Assembly: GCA_963788085.1 (NCBI GenBank)
Contig: CAWBFS010000017.1
Span: forward strand, 248,001 to 312,000
Reading direction: 5' to 3'
Source: AP-15 sp963788085
GTDB lineage: Bacteria > Pseudomonadota > Alphaproteobacteria > ATCC43930 > CGMCC-115725
Length of the DNA stretch: 64,000 bases
The notes under the pieces are model-generated. The model did no database searches and was not told the origin of the DNA. It was given only the letters and a program-made list of their open reading frames with translations. Of the stretch, positions 44,584-56,239 are shown piece by piece; the stretch's first letter is position 1; each line of letters starts with the position of its first letter. Position numbers and translations under genes: made by a program.

Positions 44584-47500
44584 ATGGCTGTGCTCGACGA
44601 GGCGGCGACCGATCTGCGGCAAACTCTTCCGGCGCTGCAGCGAGAACTCGACCAGCGCACCGCCGAGCGCGACGAGGCGTTGGCCCAGCAGGCCGCGACG
44701 AGCGAGATCCTAGGCGTGATCTCGCGCTCCCCAACCGACGTACAGCCGGTGTTCGAGGCGATCGTTGCGCGCGCCGCCGCATTGTGCGAGGCGGAGTTCA
44801 GCGCGGTGGCGAGGCTCAAAGACGGCCTGCTCCATCTGGTGGCCGTCCACAGTATGTCGCCGGAGGAGACGGGGGCGTTTCACAGTCTTTTCCCACGACC
44901 GCCCGCGCGAAACTTTGTGATGGGTCTGGCCTTTGTCGACGCGCAGCCGGTGCATTTCGAGGATGTCCTGACTTGGCTCGACTACGACACCCGTACACTC
45001 GAAGTGCTGCAATCGGTGGCGAAGTACCGGTCGTTTCTCGCCGTACCGATCTTCAGGGAGGGTAAGCCGATCGGGGCCATCGGATGCGGGCGGCGCGAGG
45101 TCAGGCCCTTCACCGCCGCCCAGATCGACCTCGTCAAAACCTTCGCCGACCAGGCGGCGATCGCCATCGAGAATGTTCGTCTATTCGGGGAGCTGGAGAC
45201 CCGCAACCGCGACTTGGGCGAAGCACTCGAGCAGCAGACCGCGACCGCCGAGGTCTTGCAGGTCATCAACTCATCGCCCGGCGACCTCACGCCGGTGTTC
45301 AAGACAATGCTCGACAAGGCGACAAGCCTGTGCGACTTCGCCTTCAGCATTCTGTGGACATATGACGGCAGGGCGTTCCACGCCGTTGCCATGCATGGGG
45401 TTCCGCCGCGTTATGCCGAATATCTGGCGGGGCGGGCAATCGTTCCTCCGCCGAATGCCGAAGGGGCGTTCTCCCAGTTTGTTGCCGGCAGAGATTTCCT
45501 GCACATCGATGACGTTGCCGCGACGGAGCTGCATCGGCTCACTCCCCGTGCGCGAGGGGCGGTTGAGATTGGTGGCGCGCGCACGAACATGCTGGTGGCG
45601 CTACGCCAGGACGGAGTCCTGCTCGGCGCCATCGAGGCATACCGGCTGGAGGTCCGGCCGTTCTCCGACAAACAGATCGCGCTGCTGCAGAACTTCGCCG
45701 CGCAGGCGGTAATCGCGATGGAGAATGCGCGGCTCATCACCGAGACGCGCGAGGCTCTGGAGCAGCAGACCGCGACCGCCGAGGTATTGGGCGTCATCAA
45801 CGCGCACCCCGGCAATCTCACCCCGGTGTTCGAGGCGGTGGTCGAGCGCGCCGCGCAGCTGTGCGAAGCCGATGAAGCCCTGGTACGCATCCTCGACGGT
45901 GAGTTGCTGCACCTGGTCGCGGCGCATGGCGAACCCGATGTGTTCGCCAAATTGCAGGAGCTCGGCCCGAGCAACCTAAGCGCGGCGGGCGGGATGTATG
46001 AATTTCTCAGGCGGGGGGAAAGCGTCTCCCACGTCGTCGACGTCCGCGAGACCGCCGCCTACCGCGAGCTGCCGTCGGGGCGCGCCAAACTCGATGCGCG
46101 CAATGTTCGCACCTGGATCGCCGTGGCATTGCGCAAGGAAGACGCGCTTCTTGGGGTCATCAATGTGCACCGCCGCGAGGTCCGCCCGTTCTCAGAGAAG
46201 CAGATTGCGCTTTTGCAGAATTTCGCGGCGCAGGCGGTCATCGCGATCGAGAACGCGCGGCTCATCACCGAGACGCGCGAAGCATTGGAGCAGCAGACCG
46301 CGACCGCCGAGGTTTTGGGCGTCATCAACTCTTCCCCCGGAGATCTCGCCCCGGTGTTCGAGGCAATTCTGGACAAAGCGCATACGCTGTGCGGCGCGAC
46401 GCTCGGGAGCTTGTTTCTGTTCGACGGCGAGCTGTTTCGCGCAGCTGCAACCCACGGCTATCCGAAAGACTTGGCTCGGCACCTACGTGAAGGGGTCACC
46501 CTTTCCGCGGCGCCACAGCTGCTGGATGACAGCGTCCGCTGGGTTCACAATCCCGATCTGACGCAGATCGACACTCCGACCGCCCGCGCCGTCTCCGGGC
46601 GCGGTGGCGTGCGCACCAACCTCATGTTGCCGCTTCGCAAGGACGCCAGGCTGCTCGGCGCAATCTCCTGCAACCGCCAGGAGGTGCGGCCTTTCACCGA
46701 CAAAGACATCGCGCTGCTCGAAAACTTCGCAGCCCAGGCCGTCATTGCAATGGAGAATGCGCGGCTTCTGACTGAGACACGCGAGGCATTGGAACAGCAG
46801 ACCGCAACCGCAGAGGTATTGCAGCTCATCAACAGCTCGCCGGGCGACCTCGCCCCGGTATTCGACGCGATGCTCGATAAGGCATTGCGCCTGTGCGAGG
46901 CCGCGTTCGGCTTATTGCACACCTATGACGGCGAGCGCTTTCATGCATTGGCGGTCCGTGGCCTGTCGGGCGCAGCGGCGGAGCCTCTCCTAGAGTGGGT
47001 ACCTGATCCAGGCAGCGCGCTCGAGCGGCTGGTGCGCGGCGATCGCGTGGTTCATATCCCCGATGTGGTCGACACCGAAGCTTACCGCTCTGGGGTTGTC
47101 TCGCGCCTGAAGCTTGTTGAATTGACCGGTGCTCGCACCGCGCTTTGGGTGGCTTTGTGCAAGGACGATGCTCTGGTCGGGGCCTTCGTCATCTACCGCC
47201 AGGAGGTCCGGCCGTTCTCCGACAAGCAGATCGCGCTGTTGCAGAACTTCGCTGCGCAGGCGGTGATAGCAATCGAGAATGCGCGCCTGCTCGGCGAACT
47301 GCGCGAACGCACGGGCGATTTACAGGAGTCTCTCGAATACCAGACCGCGACCAGCGATGTGCTCAAGGTCATCAGCGGCTCGACCTTCGACTTGCAGCCT
47401 GTGCTCGACACGGTGCGTCGAGACCGCTGCGCGGCTTTGCGATGCGGAGATGGCGTTCATCCTGCGCCGCGACGGCGAGGTGTATCGGGCGGCCGCGGCG

Positions 47501-49771
47501 GTCGGCTACCCGCCCGAATATCAGGATTTCATGGAAGCTCATCCGATTACCCCCGGCCGCGGCACGATCACCGGGCGCGTCGCGCTGGAAGGCCGGACGG
47601 TGCAGATCGCCGACGTCGCAGCCGATCCGGACTATACTTTAACCGAAGCCACGACAATCGGGCAGCAGCGCACCGCGCTTGGTGTGCCTCTAATGCGCGA
47701 AGACGTGCCAATCGGCGTCATCGTGCTGGCGCGCACCAGGGTAGAGCCCTTCACCGAAAAGCAGATCGAGCTGGTTCGCACCTTTGCCGACCAGGCGGTG
47801 ATCGCGATCGAGAATACGAGGCTCCTGACCGAACTACGAGAGGCGCTGGAGCAGCAACAGGCGATCGCCGAGGTGTTGCAGGTCATCAACTCATCGCCGG
47901 GGGAGCTCGCGCCGGTGTTCGAGGCGATGCTCGATAAGGCGACACGCCTCTGCGACGCCTCATTCGGCACCCTGTGGACCTATGACGGCGAGTCCATGCA
48001 CGCAGCGGCTGTCCGCGGCGCACCGCCTCGGTACGCCGAATTTCTCCGACAGGGACCGCACGAGCCCAGCCCGATTGCGCATCAGCCGCTGTTGCGCGGG
48101 GAGCGGATCGTCCACATCGCCGACATCGCGGTCCACGCGGGCTACCGCTCGGGTATGCTCCTGCCCCACGCTGTGGTGGAACTTGGCGGTGTACGCACCC
48201 TTCTCGCCGTTCCGTTGCGCAAAGAAGAGCAGCTCCTGGGCGTCTTTTCAATCTACCGCCAGGAAGTGCGACCGTTCTCTGACAAGCAGCTCGCGCTGCT
48301 GCACAACTTTGCAGCCCAGGCGGTGATCGCGATGGTGAACGCGCGGCTGCTCGGCGAATTGCAGGCCCGCACCGATGAGCTGACCCGCTCGGTCGCCGAA
48401 TTGCAGGCCCTCGAAGAAGTATTGCGCGCGGTCAATTCCTCGCTCGACCTGGACACCGTGCTCGCCACCATCGTCAGCCGCGCCGCGCAGCTCTCCCAGG
48501 CCGATGAAGGTACGATCTACGAATTCGACGAAGCCGAAGAAGTCTTCGTGCCCAAATCCGCCTTCGGCATGAGCGCGGAGCGGGTGGAGGCGCTTCGCGA
48601 GCGGCGGATCAAGCTGGGCGAAACCCATCTCGGCCGCAGCGCGCTGTTGCGCGCGCCCGTCTACGTCCAAGACGTACAGCAAGACCCCGCCGTGCCGCAT
48701 GCAGCCAGGACTTTGCCCGGCATTCATGCCGTACTCGCCGTGCCGCTGCTGCGCGACGACAAGGTCGTCGGCGGGCTGGTGATCCGGAGGCGCAGCGAAG
48801 CCGGCTTCGCGCCGACCATCCCGACCTTGCTGCAAACCTTCGCCGGGCAGGCCGTGCTCGCCATCCAGAACGCGCGGCTGTTTCAGGAAGCGCGCCGCGC
48901 GCGCACCGCTGCCGAGGCCGCGCTCTCTGACCTGCATCGCGCCCAGGACCGGCTGATCCAGGCCGAGAAGATGGCCTCCTTGGGCCAATTGACCGCCGGC
49001 ATCGCCCACGAAATCAAGAACCCGCTCAACTTCGTCAACAATTTCGCCGGCCTCTCGGTCGAATTACTGGATGAGCTCAAGGAGACCGCCGCACCGGCGA
49101 TCGCCGGGCTCACCGAAGACGAGCGCGCCGATGTCGACGAAATCGTCGGGATGCTGACCGGCAATCTCGAAAAGATCGCCGAGCACGGGCGGCGCGCCGA
49201 CGGCATCGTCAAGAGCATGCTCGAGCATTCGCGCGGCGGCAGCGGCGAGCGCCGCGAGGTCGACCTCAACGGCCTGGTGGAAGAAGCGCTCAACCTCGCC
49301 TATCACGGCGCCCGCGCCCAGGACCAGAGCTTCAACATCACCTTGGAACGCGATCTCGACCACGCTCTCGCCCCGGTCGAATTGGTGCCGCAGGACATGA
49401 CGCGCGTTTTCCTCAACCTGTTCGGCAACGGCTTCTACGCCGCCACCAAGCGCCAACGCGAGGGCGCCGAGCCGGACTTCCGGCCGGCGCTGAAGGTGAT
49501 GACGCACGATCTCGGCGAGGCGGTCGAGATCCGCATCCGCGACAACGGCGCCGGCATCCCGCCCGAGATCAGGGACAAATTGTTTCAGCCGTTCTTTACC
49601 ACCAAGCCGACCGGCGAAGGCACCGGGCTCGGCCTGTCGATCAGCTGGGACATCGTCACCCAGCAGCATGGCGGCACGATCGAGGTCGACAGCCGGGTCG
49701 GCGAGTTCACCGAATTCACGATCCGCCTGCCGCGCTCCCGGCAAGCAGCAACAACACGGACTACAGTATGA
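44584..49771 (+). CDS. Soluble histidine kinase with eight tandem GAF domains, one frameshift
   Basis: Sensor kinase of about 1,728 residues with no membrane segment. A short coiled coil (LRQTLPALQRELDQRTAERDE) is followed by eight GAF domains at roughly residues 56-199, 238-379, 415-559, 590-731, 758-901, 940-1079, 1109-1254 and 1290-1434. They are joined by near-identical linkers (EQQTATAEVLQVINSSPGDL). HisKA has phosphoacceptor His near 1475 in GIAHEIKNPLNF, and HATPase_c has N box NLFGNGFYA, DNGAGIP and GTGLGLSIS. Removing one C at 47416 restores LDTVVETAARLCDAEMAF. The last four bases overlap the response regulator start. The 614-bp core is almost identical to that of the kinase at 52-55 kb. 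Confidence 0.88.
49123..49736 (+). repeat. Kinase-core repeat, copy A
   Basis: Matches 54347-54960 over 614 bp with about ten mismatches by eye and no gaps. It covers the end of HisKA and all of HATPase_c. Identity falls off sharply on the 5' side. The equivalent part of the third kinase (to 59895) is clearly more diverged except for its last ~150 bp. Confidence 0.85.
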
Positions 49772-50157
49772 GCTTTAGTATCCTGGTGGTCGACGACGAA
49801 CCCGATATTGCAGAGATGTTTCGCCAGCGCTTTCGCCGCGAAGCGCGGCAGGGCACCTATGTCCTGCATTTCGCCGCCTCCGGCGAGGAAGCCCTCGATC
49901 AGTTGTCGAACGGGGTGCAGCCCGAGCTGATCGTTATTCTGTCGGACATCAACATGCCGGGGATGGACGGGCTGACCCTGTTGCGCGAGATCAAAACGCA
50001 TCGTCCCGAGCTGCCGGTCATGATGGTGACCGCCTATGGCGACGACGAGCGCCGACGCCACGCGGCCGAGGCCGGCGCGCACGAGTTCCTCACCAAGCCG
50101 GTCGATTTCGACCTGCTCAAGCAAGAGCTGCGTCGGCTCTCGACCGCCCGGACTTGA
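49768..50157 (+). CDS. Single-domain response regulator (receiver only)
   Basis: 129-residue CheY-like receiver: acidic pair Asp9-Asp10, phosphoacceptor Asp60 (LSDINMPGMDG), Thr88 (VTAYGDD) and Lys110 (TKPVDF). No output domain. Its ATG overlaps the stop of the 8-GAF kinase (ATGA), so the two are translationally coupled and must be partners. With no output domain, it probably passes phosphate on, or acts by protein contact. It is the only receiver in a locus with three kinases. Confidence 0.92.
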   Translation: MSFSILVVDDEPDIAEMFRQRFRREARQGTYVLHFAASGEEALDQLSNGVQPELIVILSDINMPGMDGLTLLREIKTHRPELPVMMVTAYGDDERRRHAAEAGAHEFLTKPVDFDLLKQELRRLSTART

Positions 50158-50158
50158 T

Positions 50159-51248
50159 CTAACCGAGCGCGAGTCGCCGCGTCTCGAGATAACCGCGCTC
50201 CGACAGCTCCGTCCAATCCATCATGCCGGAGAGGAAGGCCATATAGCTGTCGTAGACCTTGCGAGTAAGCGGATCCTTGGCGGCAACATCGGCAAGAACT
50301 TCTTTGCTGAGCTTGCCGAACAGCTTGATCAGCTCATCGTTGAACCGCAGGATCTTGATGCGTTTGTCGTCGCGCAGCAGTTTTAGCGACTTGATGTTCT
50401 CGACATTGAATTCCGCGAATGACCGAGTTCACCTCGGCTTGTGCTGCGGCTTCGATTAGTGCACGTTCGTAGGGCGTCAGTCCGTCCCACAGCGTCTTGT
50501 TGATGCCGAGCGCTCCGTTGAAACCGGGCTCGTGGAAGCCCGGGTAATAATAATAATCGGCCACTTTATCGAGCCCGAGCCAGATATCCGTCCAGGGTCC
50601 GACAAACTCGGCGGCATCGATCGCGCCGGATTTGAGCGCGTCAGCGATATCCCCCACGGGTATCAACACCACCGTGGCGCCCATGCGGCGCAGGACCTCG
50701 GCGCCGAGCTCCGGCATGCGATAGCGCAGTCCCTTGAAATCCTCCGGCCTGTTGATCTCCTTGTTGAACCACCCACCCATCTGCACGCCGGTATTTTGCA
50801 ACATCAGCGACTTGATGTTGAACTGCGCGCCGACCTCGTCCCACAGCGACTGCCCGCCGCCGAATAGGATCCACGCGCGAAATTCGTCGGTGGATAAACC
50901 GTAGGGCACTGCAGAAAAGAAATTCAGCGCTGGCGCCTTGTCCTGATAATATTTTTCGTCGGTGAAATACATGTCGGCGGCGCCGGCCGAGACGGCGTCA
51001 AATACCTCGAGGGCGCGGACGAGACTGCCGTCCGGGTAGACCGTCACCTTGAGACGGCCGTCGGACATTGCCGCGATGGATTGCGCCAATCGCTCGGGGC
51101 TTGTGCCCGATCCGGGCAACTCCTTGGGGTAACTGGTCACCAGCTTGAGCTCTTTGATGCCTTGCGTGATCGCCGGTGCCGGGAAGCCCCCAGCTGCCGC
51201 AACGGCAGCGGTCGCGCCTAGCAGCACATCGCGGCGGCGTCTCTTCAT
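50159..51248 (-). CDS. TRAP-type substrate-binding protein DctP (copy 1), frameshifted
   Basis: About 362-residue periplasmic binding protein with a Tat-like signal (MKRRRRDVLLGATAAVAAAGG...APA). The DctP fold is indicated by KELKLVTSYP, LAQSIAAMSDGRLKVTVYP, NTGVQMGGWFNKEI, the arginine-containing FKGLRYRMPELGAEVLRRMGA (ligand carboxylate contact) and GAIDAAEFVGPW. The frame breaks near 50417; removing one base restores NSVIAEFNVENIKSLKLLRDD, and the last ~85 residues are read in the other frame to TAG 50159. It converges tail to tail with the receiver gene. No DctQ/DctM membrane subunits are nearby. Confidence 0.85.
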
Positions 51249-51258
51249 TCGGTCCTCT

Positions 51259-52347
51259 CTAGCCCAGGGCGAGCCGACGCGTGTCGAGGTAGCCGCGCTC
51301 CGACAGCTCCGTCCAATCCATCATGCCGGCGAGAAAGGCCATGTAGCTCTCGTAGACCTTGCGGGTCAGCGGGTCCTTGGTGGCAGTGTCGGCAAGGACC
51401 TCTTTGCTGAGCTTGCCGAACACTTTGATCAGCGCATCGTTGAAGCGCAGGATCTTGACCTGTTTGTCGTCGCGCAGCCGCTTGAGCGACTTGACGTTCT
51501 CGGCAAGGAACTGAGCGAGCGACCGGGTGACTTCGGCCTGTGCAGCGGCTTCGATCAGCGCGCGGTCCGAAGGTGTCAGGCCGTCCCACAGCGACTTGTT
51601 GATGCCGAGCGTAAAGTTCGTACCCGGCTCGTGGAAGCCCGGGTAATAGTAATAATCGGCCGCCTTGTGCAGCCCAAGATCCATGTCCATCCAAGGGCCG
51701 ATCCACTCGGCCGCATCGATTGCGCCGGATTTGAGCGCGCCGACAATGTCGCCTCCGGGGGTCGTCACGACGGTGGCACCCATCCGGCGCAGGACCTCGG
51801 CACCGAGTTCCGGCATTCGATAGCGCAGGCCCTTGAAGTCCTCCGGACTATTTACCTCCTTGTTGAACCACCCTCCCATCTGGACTCCGGTATTGCAGGC
51901 CATCAATGGCTTGATGTTGAAGTGGGCATCGACCTCGTCCCACAACGTCTGCCCGCCGCCGAAGTCAATCCACGAGCACAGCTCGTCGGCGGTTAAGCCG
52001 TAAGGTACTGCAGAAAAGAAATTCAGCGCAGGCGCCTTGGTCTCGAAATAAGCTTCATCAGTGTGATACATGTCGGCAGCGCCGGCGGCGACCGCGTCGA
52101 AGACTTCGAAAGAGCGGACGAGGCTGTCGGCCGGATAAACCATAATCTTGAGGCGCCCGTCCGACAACGTCGTGATCGATTGCGCCAACCGCTGGGCGCT
52201 GGTCTGCAGCCCGGGCGTGCCTTCCGGCCAGCTGGTGACCAGCTTGAGCTCTTTGATGCCTTGCGCGATCGCCGGCGCCGGCAAGCTCCCAGCCGCGCTA
52301 ACCGCGGCCGCAGCGCCCAGCAATACGGCGCGGCGTCGTGCTTTCAT
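51259..52347 (-). CDS. TRAP-type substrate-binding protein DctP (copy 2)
   Basis: 362-residue intact paralogue of the preceding gene, head to tail with it (10 bp apart). Same signal (MKARRRAVLLGAAAAVSAAGSLPAPA) and the same ligand-site segments (GLRYRMPELGAEVLRRMG, GAIDAAEWIGPW, YYYYPGFHEPG). The aromatic-rich YYYYPGFHEPG is found in DctP proteins for keto acids such as alpha-keto acid binding types. It is divergent from the membrane kinase at 52431, with only 83 bp between starts, suggesting shared control. Confidence 0.9.
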   Translation of the reverse strand: MKARRRAVLLGAAAAVSAAGSLPAPAIAQGIKELKLVTSWPEGTPGLQTSAQRLAQSITTLSDGRLKIMVYPADSLVRSFEVFDAVAAGAADMYHTDEAYFETKAPALNFFSAVPYGLTADELCSWIDFGGGQTLWDEVDAHFNIKPLMACNTGVQMGGWFNKEVNSPEDFKGLRYRMPELGAEVLRRMGATVVTTPGGDIVGALKSGAIDAAEWIGPWMDMDLGLHKAADYYYYPGFHEPGTNFTLGINKSLWDGLTPSDRALIEAAAQAEVTRSLAQFLAENVKSLKRLRDDKQVKILRFNDALIKVFGKLSKEVLADTATKDPLTRKVYESYMAFLAGMMDWTELSERGYLDTRRLALG

Positions 52348-52430
52348 TACGTCTCCCTCGGCCAAGCTCGCTTTAGGTTGTAAGGTGCTGTCGCGAGGTT
52401 GTTGAGCCACCCATTCGAGGACGCTATACA

Positions 52431-55079
52431 TTGTCGAGCCGAAGGGCAAGTTCGCGGGGAGTCGGGACGCGGCTCCTGTTGGCATTTCTCGGTATCAGCG
52501 CGTTCTCGGCGCTGGTCGCCGGCGCCGCGATTTACTCGTTTTTCGAAGTCGGGCGGTCGCTCACCCTGATCGATCGGCGGATCGACCCTATCCTGGCGTC
52601 GCTCGAAGTATCGCGCTCCGTCGAGCGCATCGTGACCGCCTCCTCAGCCCTGTCCTCCGTCACGACCGAGCAGGAGCGCGAGCATGTCTTCGCCGGGCTT
52701 TCGCGTGAATCGGACAGGATGCGGTCGTTTTTGAGCGAATTGCACAATGGCGGGATCAGCGAGAAAAGGCTCGCGCCGATCGAGGACAACGCCGTTCAGT
52801 TGGACGCCAATCTTACGGCACTGGACGCGGACGTCCGCCTGCGGCTCAACCTGATCGGCCGGATCAAGGATGCAATGCGTGCCGTGTTCGATACCAATGA
52901 TGAGAACTCAGCGCCTTCTGGCGCCGACTCTCCTTGTCTACGACAGTCAGATCACGCGGCTCGCGTCGCTGATCGGTATAGCCGAAGGCCAAGACGACCC
53001 GGCTCGGGACGCAGTGCGGCCCCTAATAGTCGGTCTATTGGCAGAGCGCCCGGTGCGACTGGTACAGCAGCAGACCTCCGACGCCGCCGAAGCCTTGGCG
53101 CAGGCTGCGATCAGCGAACAAAAGCAGCGTCTGCTGATCCTCGCCTTTCAGCTTCGCCGGACGATTGGCGAGCTTGAAAAGGGCTCGCAAGTGCTGGATG
53201 TCAAGCTCCGCCCGTTATTCCTGGCTCAAGCGGAGAAATTCAAAAGCTTCGTCGACGGGCCGAATTCCATAATTCAGCTGCGCCAGCACGAGCTGGATCT
53301 GGTCGCCGATGCCAGCCGCCTCTTGGCCGAGAATGCCGAACTGTCGACGCAGCTCACCGCCGCCGCCGAGCACCTGGTTGGAAAGGCCAAAGAAGAGGTG
53401 CAGGCTGCGACCGGCTCGGCTCTGCAGGTTCAGCGGATCAGCACCCAGGCGATAACCGTGCTGGTTGCGCTTAGCCTTTTCACTTCGATCCTGATCGTAT
53501 GGCGGTATGTCGGTCGCAATATCGTGACACGGTTGAATTTGTTGAGCGGTGCCATGTTCGAAATCGCTGGTGGGGGGCGCGAAACTGCAGTTCCAGTGAC
53601 GGGCAGCGACGAAATCGCCGCAATGGGACGAGCCGTCGAGGTCTTCCGTCAGAACGCGATCGAACGCGATGCGCTGCTGGCCGAACGCGCCGAAGCGGCG
53701 GAGCGTCTTGAAGAGCTGGTCGAGGAGCGCACCGCCGAGCTCGCCCAACAGCAGGCGGTGCTCCGCGTAACTTTCGACAATATGGCCGACGCTGTCGTCA
53801 GGTTCGACGAGGAACTGCAGCTGACGGCATGGAATCGCAATTTCGTGAAGATTCTCGATTTGCCGGACGCGTTCCTCGCTGAGCCGCGGAGCTATACCGA
53901 TTATGTCCGCTATCTGGCCGAGCGCGGCGAGTTCGGCGCTGTCGACCCCGAGGCGGAGCTGCGACGGTTCACGGAAAATGCCGGCCGCCAGTGGACGGCG
54001 GAGCGGACTCGCCCTGACGGGCGGGTGCTCGAGGTGCGACACAACCCGGTGCCCGGCGGCGGCTTCGTCTTGATCTACAGCGACATCACCGAACGCAAGC
54101 GAGCGGAGGGGGAGATTCGCGCCGCGCGCGACGCCGCCGAGGCAGCCTTGGAGGAATTGAAGACGGCGCAGGTGAGTCTGATCCATGCCGAGAAGATGGC
54201 CTCGCTCGGCCAGCTCACCGCAGGCATCGCGCACGAAATCAAGAACCCGCTCAATTTCGTCAATAACTTCGCCGGCCTCTCGGTCGAGCTCTGGGGGAGC
54301 TGAGGGAGGCGACGGCACCCGCCCTCGCATCACTCGGCGACGATATGCGCGCCGATGTCGACGAAATCGTCGGGATGCTGACCGGCAATCTCGAAAAGAT
54401 CGCCGAGCACGGGCGGCGCGCCGACGGCATCGTCAAGAGCATGCTGGAGCATTCGCGCGGCGGCAGCGGCGAGCGCCGCGAGGTCGACCTCAACGGCCTG
54501 GTCGAAGAAGCGCTCAACCTCGCCTATCACGGCGCCCGCGCCCAGGACCAGAGCTTCAACATCACCTTGGAACGCGATCTCGACCACGCTCTCGCCCCGG
54601 TCGAGTTGGCGCCGCAGGAGATGACCCGCGTTTTCCTCAACCTGTTCGGCAACGGCTTCTACGCCGCCACCAAGCGCCAACGCGAGGGCGCCGAGCCGGA
54701 CTTCCGGCCGGCGCTGAAGGTGACGACGCACGATCTCGGCGAGGCGGTCGAGATCCGCATCCGCGACAACGGCGGCGGCATCCCGCCCGAGATCAGGGAC
54801 AAGCTGTTTCAGCCGTTCTTTACCACCAAGCCGACCGGCGAAGGCACCGGGCTCGGCCTGTCGATCAGCTGGGACATCGTCACCCAGCAGCATGGCGGCA
54901 CGATCGAGGTCGACAGCCGGGTCGGCGAGTTCACCGAATTCACGATCCGCCTGCCGCGAAGCCGGCAGGCCGCCACTGCCGTGCAGCCGGCAAGAGCTCG
55001 AAGTTCGCCGGAAATTAGGCGCTCCCCTCAGCGTGCCGCGACGAGGTCCGCCGGCAGCTCGACGCCTATCTCACGGTAA
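52431..55079 (+). CDS. Membrane histidine kinase with helical sensor, HAMP and PAS, two frameshifts
   Basis: About 880 residues. TM1 (LLLAFLGISAFSALVAGAAIYSF), a long all-helical periplasmic sensor (about residues 38-335) that resembles TorS-type sensors, TM2 (ITVLVALSLFTSILIVW), HAMP, PAS (LRVTFDNMADAVVRFDEELQ...ITERKRAE), HisKA (GIAHEIKNPLNF) and HATPase_c (DNGGGIP, GTGLGLSIS). It starts at TTG 52431. An extra base near 52898 and a missing base near 54290 break the frame; repair gives DTNMRTQRLLAPTLL and SVELLGELREATAP. The last 52 bp overlap the end of the TAXI gene, so the C-terminal tail is doubtful. Divergent from DctP copy 2. Confidence 0.83.
54347..54960 (+). repeat. Kinase-core repeat, copy B
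   Basis: Counterpart of 49123-49736 (about ten mismatches in 614 bp). The two stretches are in the same orientation, 5.2 kb apart, and lie in kinases with unrelated sensor halves. A recent gene conversion or duplication would explain this. Confidence 0.85.
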
Positions 55080-56009
55080 TAGCGCGCCGCACCCGGATGG
55101 TAGGGGATGAAGCTGTTACGGTCCAAATTTTCGACCACGCTCTCCCGCGCGGCGGGGTTGGCCTCCACCAGCCGGTCGTGATTAGCGCAGAATGCTTTGA
55201 CGATGGAATAGACGAGATCGTCGGGGAGATCCTTGCTCGCAACGCCGAAATTGAACAGGCCGATCGTCTCGTACTCGGTGTTCAGCGCCGGGTAAGACCC
55301 GGCCGGCACTACGGACGCAGAAAATTCCGGCATCGCCTTGCGCAGCTTAGTGATCTCGTCGACGCTGAGCGGGATAAAGTGAACATGCTCTGTGCGGTCG
55401 AGCTCGGTGATGACCGGGAATGGGACACCCGCCGTGCCGAGAAGGGCATCGAGCAGTCCGGATCGCATCTGCGTGCTCAGGCTACTCCAGGCCCCATAGC
55501 GCACCGTCGCCGGAATGCCGAGAGCCTCGAAGATCTTGCTCGCGTATGACCCGCCCGTACCTCCCTGGGGTCCAACGCCGATCCGTTTGTCGGCCATATC
55601 GGACAAAGTGCGTATACCCGAGCTCTCGAGCGCCACAAACTGGAACGGCGTATCGGTACATCGGGAACAATGCGCGCATCGTTTGCAGCTTCTTGCCGTG
55701 GGTCCACGCACCGATGCCATTCCATCCTTGGAGGGCGGTACCCATCGTGACGAAGGCGAGCTGAACGTTGCCGCTTTCGAGCAGCAGAATGTTTTGATCA
55801 GGACCTTGCGTCGCTTGTGCCGATACCGGTACCCCGAGAGCGCTGGTGAGAATGGGCGCCAAGGCGTTCCCATAGACCAAGTAGACGCCGCCCGGCGAAG
55901 CCGTGCCGATGGTCAACGAAGACGGCCAGCTCGGTTCGGCGCAGGGCGCAGGTGAAGACCAGCCGATCACGATCATCGGCCATATCGCTGCCCAAATCCG
56001 CATCCGCAT
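55028..56009 (-). CDS. TAXI-family TRAP solute-binding protein, frameshifted
   Basis: About 326-residue periplasmic binding protein of the TAXI (TRAP-associated extracytoplasmic immunogenic) type. Signal MRMRIWAAIWPMIVIGWSSPAPCA, then SLTIGTASPGGVYLVYGNALAPIL, LLLESGNVQLAFVTMG, IGVGPQGGTGGSYA, and DALLGTAGVPFPVI. GGGAGGAGC precedes ATG 56009. Removing one base near 55648 restores MYRYPFQFVALESSGI. No fused or separate permease is encoded nearby. It is divergent from the third kinase (starts 230 bp apart). Confidence 0.87.
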
Positions 56010-56239
56010 GCATGCTCCTCCCTGACTTATCTTGCAACGAGTTTCGCAAAGGCGAGCTTCGAGGTTCTCCAGAAGAACGTCAGTTGGGCGCTTGTTGAGT
56101 GAACATGTGACTGTTGAGTTATATTCCAGGAAGAGTTCGGCCAACAGAGCACGAGGATACAAAAGTCAACGCTTAGGGAGAACATCCAGGGGTTCGGGCG
56201 CTCTCTACCTCGGGATGAAACGCGCGGAGAAAAGTCGAG

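Noticed and set aside
44584..48890. Regular DNA repeats as a CRISPR or tandem-repeat array
   Set aside because: The repeats are about 430-550 bp GAF coding units, diverged at many positions and in frame; there are no short identical repeats with unique spacers.
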